A stretch of 64,000 nt of DNA from Cellulomonas sp. SG140 (GTDB lineage Bacteria > Actinomycetota > Actinomycetes > Actinomycetales > Cellulomonadaceae). Below, piece after piece: positions 59,380 through 64,000 of this stretch (the stretch's first letter is position 1; each line of letters begins with the position of its first letter). The notes beneath the pieces were generated by a model. The model was not told the origin of the DNA. It saw only the letters and a program-made list of their open reading frames with translations, and ran no database searches. A program made the position numbers and the translations under genes. The stretch lies in assembly GCF_025770785.1 (NCBI RefSeq), contig NZ_JANZLA010000008.1:124001-188000 (forward strand), in the 5' to 3' direction.

Positions 59380-60660
59380 ATGAAGCATCACGCCCGCACC
59401 GCGACCGCCGTCGTCGCCGGTGCCCTGCTCATCTCCCTGTCGGCCTGCTCCAGCGGCAACGGCAGCTCCGCAGGTTCCTCGACCTCCGCGGCCAAGAACG
59501 TCACCCTCAAGCTGGTCCAGTCCGGCGACGCCAACCAGGGCGGCGCCTTCCAGAAGCTCGCCGACGAGTACAAGGCGGAGACCGGCACCACCGTCCAGAT
59601 CGTCGAGGTGCCCAACGACAACCTGGCCACCCAGCTCCGCACCAGCGCGCAGGCCAACGACCTGCCCGACCTGGCGGCCGCCCCGAACGTGGACCCCGTC
59701 TGGAAGGACCGGATCCTCGACCTCAGCGACATCGCCAAGGCCGCGAAGGTGAAGCCGACGCTGCTGGTGCAGGACCCCGGGGACAAGAAGGTCAAGGCGC
59801 TGCCGACGACGCTGACCGCGGTCGGCATGTTCATCAACAAGACCCTCTGGGACAAGGCCGGCGTCACGTACCCGAAGGACATCTCCGGCTCCTGGACCTG
59901 GGACGACTTCCAGGCCAAGGCGGACCAGGTGCGGACCGCGACGGGCGCCAAGTACGGTGCCGTGATGGACGCCTCGGCGCACCGCATGCGCGCGTTCCTG
60001 TACCAGTTCGGCAGCGAGGGCGTCGTCGAGAGCAGCCCGGGCAACTTCACCACCAACGACAAGACGGCCCCGGCGCTGGAGTACTTCAAGAAGATGAACG
60101 ACTCCGGCTTCATGCCGAAGTCGGTGTGGACGTCGGGTGACGACGCGAGCGCGGCCTTCAAGAGCGGCCAGGTGACGGCCTACATGTCCGGCGTCTGGCA
60201 GATCGCGGACTTCCAGGCCAACATCACCAACTTCCAGTGGGCCTCGGTGCCGATGCCGCAGCAGCCCGTCCGGGCCACCAACTACGGCTCGGCATCCTGG
60301 ATGGTGGCCTTCAAGGGCACCGGCCACGAGCAGCAGACGCTCGACTTCATCAAGTGGCTGTACTCCCCCGCGCACTACACCGAGTACTGCAACATCCAGG
60401 GCTGCCTCCCGGCGCTGGACGGCATCACGCCGACGTACAAGGCGAACGCCGACGCGTTCAAGCTGTACAACGACGAGATCGCTGCTTCCCCCGCCGTCTC
60501 GGCCAACCAGACCACGGACCAGCTCCGCAACGCCTACCTCGGCCGTGCACTGACCTCCGAGCCGCTGAAGGACGAGACCGTCAAGTACCTCAACGGTGAG
60601 CAGACCCTCGACCAGACGATCAAGGCGATCCTCGACTCGACCAAGAAGCAGCTGAGCTGA
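59380..60660 (+). CDS. ABC sugar transporter substrate-binding lipoprotein
   Basis: 426 residues from ATG 59380 with GAGGGG upstream. A lipoprotein signal ends LLISLSACSSG (Cys about 23). The family-1 extracellular solute-binding fold follows: LVQSGDANQGGAFQKLADEYKAETGTTVQIVEVP, FINKTLWDKAGV, SWTWDDFQAKADQVR, FKSGQVTAYMSGVWQ. It captures an oligosaccharide, possibly a mannoside given the GH38 gene, for import by the two permeases downstream. No ATPase gene is present; a shared MsiK-like ATPase elsewhere is expected. Confidence 0.93.
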   Translation: MKHHARTATAVVAGALLISLSACSSGNGSSAGSSTSAAKNVTLKLVQSGDANQGGAFQKLADEYKAETGTTVQIVEVPNDNLATQLRTSAQANDLPDLAAAPNVDPVWKDRILDLSDIAKAAKVKPTLLVQDPGDKKVKALPTTLTAVGMFINKTLWDKAGVTYPKDISGSWTWDDFQAKADQVRTATGAKYGAVMDASAHRMRAFLYQFGSEGVVESSPGNFTTNDKTAPALEYFKKMNDSGFMPKSVWTSGDDASAAFKSGQVTAYMSGVWQIADFQANITNFQWASVPMPQQPVRATNYGSASWMVAFKGTGHEQQTLDFIKWLYSPAHYTEYCNIQGCLPALDGITPTYKANADAFKLYNDEIAASPAVSANQTTDQLRNAYLGRALTSEPLKDETVKYLNGEQTLDQTIKAILDSTKKQLS

Positions 60661-60667
60661 CCCGGGC

Positions 60668-60801
<134 letters not shown>

Positions 60802-60861
60802 ACCCGCCCTCCCGCACCCCCGGCGGCCCGCCGTACGCGCAGTCCGAGCAGAGGAGGAACG

Positions 60862-61794
60862 ATGGACCGACCAGCGGCCACCCTGACCCGACCGCGCACC
60901 GGTGCGCCGGTCCGGGTCAAGCGACGCGGGACCCCCCGGTACACCGGCCCTGCGCTCGTGCTCACGGGCGGCGTCATCGCGCTGTACGCCCTGTTCTTCC
61001 TCTGGCCCGGCGTGCTGGGCCTCCTCTACAGCTTCACCAGCTACCACGGCTACGGGCCGCTGCACTTCATCGGCCTGGAGAACTACACCTCGCTGGCGAC
61101 CGACCCCACGTTCTACGCCGCCCTCGGCCGCACGTTCGTCTACACCGTGCTCTCGGTCCCGCTGGGCTACGCGCTCTCCCTGACGATGGCGGTCGCGCTG
61201 ACCAACGCGAACGCCAAGGGGAAGTCGGCGGCGCGGGTCATCTTCTTCCTGCCCTGGCTGGTCTCGCCGATCGTCACCGGGGTGATCTGGCGCTGGCTGT
61301 TCGGCGAGAACTTCGGCTTCGTCAACTTCGTCATCGGTGAGCTCGGGGGCCACCCGGCGCCGTGGGCCACCAACGCGAACCTCTCCCTGCTGGTGGTGAT
61401 CTTCGCCTCGGCGTGGGCGGGCGCCGCGTTCAACATGCTCCTGTTCATCTCGGCGCTGCGGAACGTGCCGGTCTCGCTGTACGAGGCCGCCCAGATCGAC
61501 GGCGCGAACGCCTGGCAGCGGTTCGCCCGGATCACCATCCCGGCGATCAGGCCCACCTCGGTGCTGGTGATCCTGCTGCTGACGATGGGGCAGATGAAGG
61601 AGTTCGCCCTGATCCAGGCGCTGAACAACGGCGGACCGGGCACCCAGAACCAGCTGATCGTCCAGTACATCTACACGACCGGGTTCGCGAAGTCCCAGGT
61701 CGGCTACGCCAGCGCCGCCTCGATGGTGCTGCTGGTGATCCTGATGGCGATCGCCCTGGTCCAGATCGCGATCAGCAGGAGGACCGAGAAGTGA
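60862..61794 (+). CDS. ABC sugar transporter permease, MalF-type
   Basis: 310 residues from ATG 60862 with GAGGAGGAAC upstream. Six helices are visible, beginning ALVLTGGVIALYALFFLWPGVLGLLYSF. The EAA loop that docks the ATPase is YEAAQIDGANAWQRFARITIPAI. It overlaps the second permease by 4 bases (GTGA). It pairs with that permease and the lipoprotein at 59380 to import a sugar. Confidence 0.93.
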   Translation: MDRPAATLTRPRTGAPVRVKRRGTPRYTGPALVLTGGVIALYALFFLWPGVLGLLYSFTSYHGYGPLHFIGLENYTSLATDPTFYAALGRTFVYTVLSVPLGYALSLTMAVALTNANAKGKSAARVIFFLPWLVSPIVTGVIWRWLFGENFGFVNFVIGELGGHPAPWATNANLSLLVVIFASAWAGAAFNMLLFISALRNVPVSLYEAAQIDGANAWQRFARITIPAIRPTSVLVILLLTMGQMKEFALIQALNNGGPGTQNQLIVQYIYTTGFAKSQVGYASAASMVLLVILMAIALVQIAISRRTEK

Positions 61795-62681
61795 CGACCG
61801 CGACGCAGCTCTCCCGGACCGGCGAGCAGTCCACGACCCGGCCCACCCTCTCCCGCCGCCGGGGCTCGGCCACGCGCGCCATCCCGGCCACCACCATGCT
61901 GTGGGTCCTCGCGATCCTGATGGCGTTCCCGCTGCTGTGGTTCCTGCTGTCCTCGTTCAAGGGCGGCGGTGAGCTGTTCAGCTACCCGCTCAGCTTCCTG
62001 CCCAGGAAGTGGACTGTGGACGGGTACGTCCGCGCCTGGGCACGCGTCGACTTCCTCCGCTACTTCTCCAACACCCTGGTCGTCGCCACGATCACCACGG
62101 CGCTCACGGTGTTCCTCTGCGCGACGGCGGGGTACGCGCTCGCCAAGTACCGCGCGCGGTGGTTGTCGGTGCTGTCGCTCTTCGTGCTGTCCATGACCAT
62201 GCTGCCCGGCGAGGTCATCCTGAACCCGACGTTCAGCGTGGTGCTGCACCTGCACCTGTACAACAACCTGTTCGGCGTGATCCTGCCGTCGATCCTCACG
62301 CCGACCGGCGTGTTCATGTTCCGGCAGTTCTTCGTGTCGGTGCCGGACGAGCTGCTCGACGCGGCGCGCATCGACGGCTCCAGCGAGCTGTCGACGTTCT
62401 TCCTGATCATGGTCCCGCTGGCGCGGCCGATCATGCTGACGCTGGCGATCATCTCGTTCCAGTGGCGCTGGAACGACTACATCTTCCCGTTGATCATCCT
62501 GAACGACCCGAGCAAGTTCACGCTGCAGATCGCGCTGCGCTCCCTGATCGGCGCCCAGAACATCGACTGGGCGATCCTGCTCGCGGCGTCGGTGATCTCG
62601 ATGGTGCCGCTGATGGTGCTGTACCTGGTGTTCCAGCGCTACATCACCAGCTCCGACATCGGCACCGGGCTGCGGGACTGA
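61791..62681 (+). CDS. ABC sugar transporter permease, MalG-type
   Basis: 296 residues from GTG 61791. Helices include TTMLWVLAILMAFPLLWFLLSSFKG and a C-terminal pair ending YLVFQRYITSSDIGTGLRD, typical of MalG-family proteins. The EAA loop is LLDAARIDGSSELSTFFLIMVPLARP. Partner of the preceding permease. Confidence 0.93.
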   Translation: MTTATQLSRTGEQSTTRPTLSRRRGSATRAIPATTMLWVLAILMAFPLLWFLLSSFKGGGELFSYPLSFLPRKWTVDGYVRAWARVDFLRYFSNTLVVATITTALTVFLCATAGYALAKYRARWLSVLSLFVLSMTMLPGEVILNPTFSVVLHLHLYNNLFGVILPSILTPTGVFMFRQFFVSVPDELLDAARIDGSSELSTFFLIMVPLARPIMLTLAIISFQWRWNDYIFPLIILNDPSKFTLQIALRSLIGAQNIDWAILLAASVISMVPLMVLYLVFQRYITSSDIGTGLRD

Positions 62682-62692
62682 GCGGCAGCCGG

Positions 62693-64000
62693 GTGGCCAC
62701 CACATCCGGTGCACCGTGCTCGCCGGCCCTGGTCCGAGCGGCACGGGCCGCCCTCGACGCCCACCTGCTGGCCGACGGTCCGGTGGCGACCGACGCCGCA
62801 CTCGCGGGCCATCGGGCCTGGATGCGTGCGGTCAAGGCGGCCGTCGTCGTCGGGCTGGCCGGCCAGGCGGGTGCGGCAGACGAGGCCGCGGCGTCGCGCT
62901 GGCTGTCCCGGCTCGAGGCGCTGCAGGTGGCCGACGGGCTGTTCGCCGCCGGCGACAACCTCGCGTCTCCCCCGGACTCGGCCTTCACCGTCACCGACGT
63001 CGCCGCCACCGCGGCCGCGTTGCGTCGGCCGCCCGCGACGGCGTCCGCGTGGGTGGCGGGCGCCGCCGGTGCCGCACTCGGTGCCCGGCTCGAGCAGATC
63101 CTGCGCCGCGCCGTTCCCGCACTGGTCGTCGGCGGCGTCCACACCCCCAACCACCGGTGGGAGCTCTCCGGCGCCCTGGTCGGAGCCGCAGCGCTGCTGG
63201 AGGGACCTGCAGCGGCAGCCGCAGTCGACCGTGCTCGGGAGTGGCTGACCGAGGGCGTCGACCTCGACGCCGACGGGTTGTACTCCGAGCGCAGCGCCAA
63301 CTACGCCGCCTACGTCAGCGGCCCGGCGCTGCTGCTGCTCGCGGAACGCCTGGGACGGCCCGCGCTGAGCGAGGCGGTGCACACCAACCTGCACACGGTG
63401 CTCGACCTCACCACCCCCCGCGGCACCACGGAGACCGTGCACTCCCGGCGGCAGGACCAGCACGACGCCCGGTTCCCGCTCGGCCCGTTCCTCACCTTGT
63501 TCGCCCGCTTCGCGCCGACGTGCGACCGCTGCCGCGACGCTGCGGCCTGGGCGCTGCGGCTGCCCGGCGTCGACCCCGTCGACGCGGTCCTCCGCTGCCT
63601 GACCGAGGGCGACGTCGCGGCAGGCCTCGCGCTGGCCGACGAGCGGGGGGCGGCGACCGACGCCGAGCGGGCCGCCGGGGCGCTCGGGAGCGGCCAGCGG
63701 ACGTGGGGCGCAGCGCGCCTGTGGCGCCGGTGGGGCGGAGCGGACTGGACGCTGGTCTACGGAGGTTCGGACGTTCCCGCCGCCGGCCGGGTGGCGTCCG
63801 GGCTGGCGTGCAACCCCACCTTCCTGCGCCTGGCGCGCGGCGACGTCGAGGTGGCGTCGGTGCGGCTGTCCCGCGACTTCTTCGGTCTGGGCCCGTTCCG
63901 TGCGACCGGTCTGCGCGCCGAGGGCGATCGCGTCGTGCTGTCGGAGGAGCTCGCGGCGAGCTACTACCAGCCGCTGCCCGTCGACGCCCACCGGCCCGAC
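62693..64000 (+). CDS. large uncharacterised protein, alpha/alpha-toroid polysaccharide lyase-like, 3' end outside window
   Basis: A reading frame of 436 codons from GTG 62693 stays open to the last base of the window, so the gene is truncated by it. It begins 11 bases after the second permease and is very likely in the same operon. The helical, Ala/Leu-rich N-terminal half carries GGVHTPNHRWELSGALVGAAALL and DGLYSERSANYAAYVSGPALLLLAERLGRP, a pattern like the toroid domain of heparinase II/III-type lyases, where N-H-R-W and the Tyr-rich strand line the cleft. TVHSRRQDQHD and FFGLGPF lie in the start of a beta-sandwich. No signal peptide is seen. A glycan-degrading role is inferred; the family is not certain. 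Confidence 0.7.
   Translation, partial: MATTSGAPCSPALVRAARAALDAHLLADGPVATDAALAGHRAWMRAVKAAVVVGLAGQAGAADEAAASRWLSRLEALQVADGLFAAGDNLASPPDSAFTVTDVAATAAALRRPPATASAWVAGAAGAALGARLEQILRRAVPALVVGGVHTPNHRWELSGALVGAAALLEGPAAAAAVDRAREWLTEGVDLDADGLYSERSANYAAYVSGPALLLLAERLGRPALSEAVHTNLHTVLDLTTPRGTTETVHSRRQDQHDARFPLGPFLTLFARFAPTCDRCRDAAAWALRLPGVDPVDAVLRCLTEGDVAAGLALADERGAATDAERAAGALGSGQRTWGAARLWRRWGGADWTLVYGGSDVPAAGRVASGLACNPTFLRLARGDVEVASVRLSRDFFGLGPFRATGLRAEGDRVVLSEELAASYYQPLPVDAHRPD

Overview
This window is typical high-GC actinobacterial chromosome. It has pervasive G/C third positions, many GTG starts, TGA stops, and 1-8 bp ATGA/GTGA overlaps inside operons. The gene set (cytosolic Cys-type formate dehydrogenase, ECF41 sigma factor, myo-inositol, pectin and mannoside catabolism, sugar ABC importer without its own ATPase) suits a plant-polymer-degrading Micrococcales relative such as Cellulomonas. 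That placement is inferred from gene content only. No rRNA, tRNA, CRISPR array, integrase or intact insertion sequence was seen.

Region 1 (1-9.6 kb) holds small regulator/enzyme pairs: an ECF41 sigma factor with a divergent deazaflavin-type nitroreductase; a TetR with an MDR reductase; a siderophore-interacting protein; a DUF1778/GNAT toxin-antitoxin module behind a large inverted repeat; an SDR/XRE pair; a TetR/epoxide hydrolase pair with striking palindromes; and an RDD membrane protein. Region 2 (9.6-16.2 kb) is a formate dehydrogenase operon transcribed leftward: small HTH protein, catalytic subunit, FeS subunit, NrfD anchor, FdhD. Region 3 (16.3-35.2 kb) has an orphan 51-bp hairpin, a hydrolase/TetR pair, a TetR-ABC exporter operon, a two-component system facing a DUF2079 membrane protein across an 18-bp palindrome, an MFS exporter, an SDR-hydrolase operon beside a giant LuxR-type ATPase regulator, a PEP mutase-like enzyme and a SNF2 helicase.

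Region 4 (35.5-49.1 kb) is a myo-inositol regulon of three transcription units around a GntR regulator: iolC-aldolase-iolB-iolD-iolA, iolE-iolG-GH29 fucosidase, and transaldolase-SIS isomerase. A shared motif, TGTCNGGACA followed four bases later by CTTGAC, lies upstream of all three units and probably is the GntR operator abutting the -35 box. No inositol transporter gene is present here.

Region 5 (49.1-53.8 kb) is a pectin/rhamnogalacturonan unit (GH105, FAH-family hydrolase, kduD, kduI) divergent from an IclR regulator. Region 6 (53.8-64 kb) is a glycan unit: GH38 alpha-mannosidase, degenerate ROK regulator, BadF-type sugar kinase, and a divergent substrate-binding protein with two permeases, followed by a large uncharacterised toroid-like protein that runs off the window. 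A 134-bp block of G and C homopolymers between the binding protein and the first permease looks like a sequence or assembly artefact over a hairpin.
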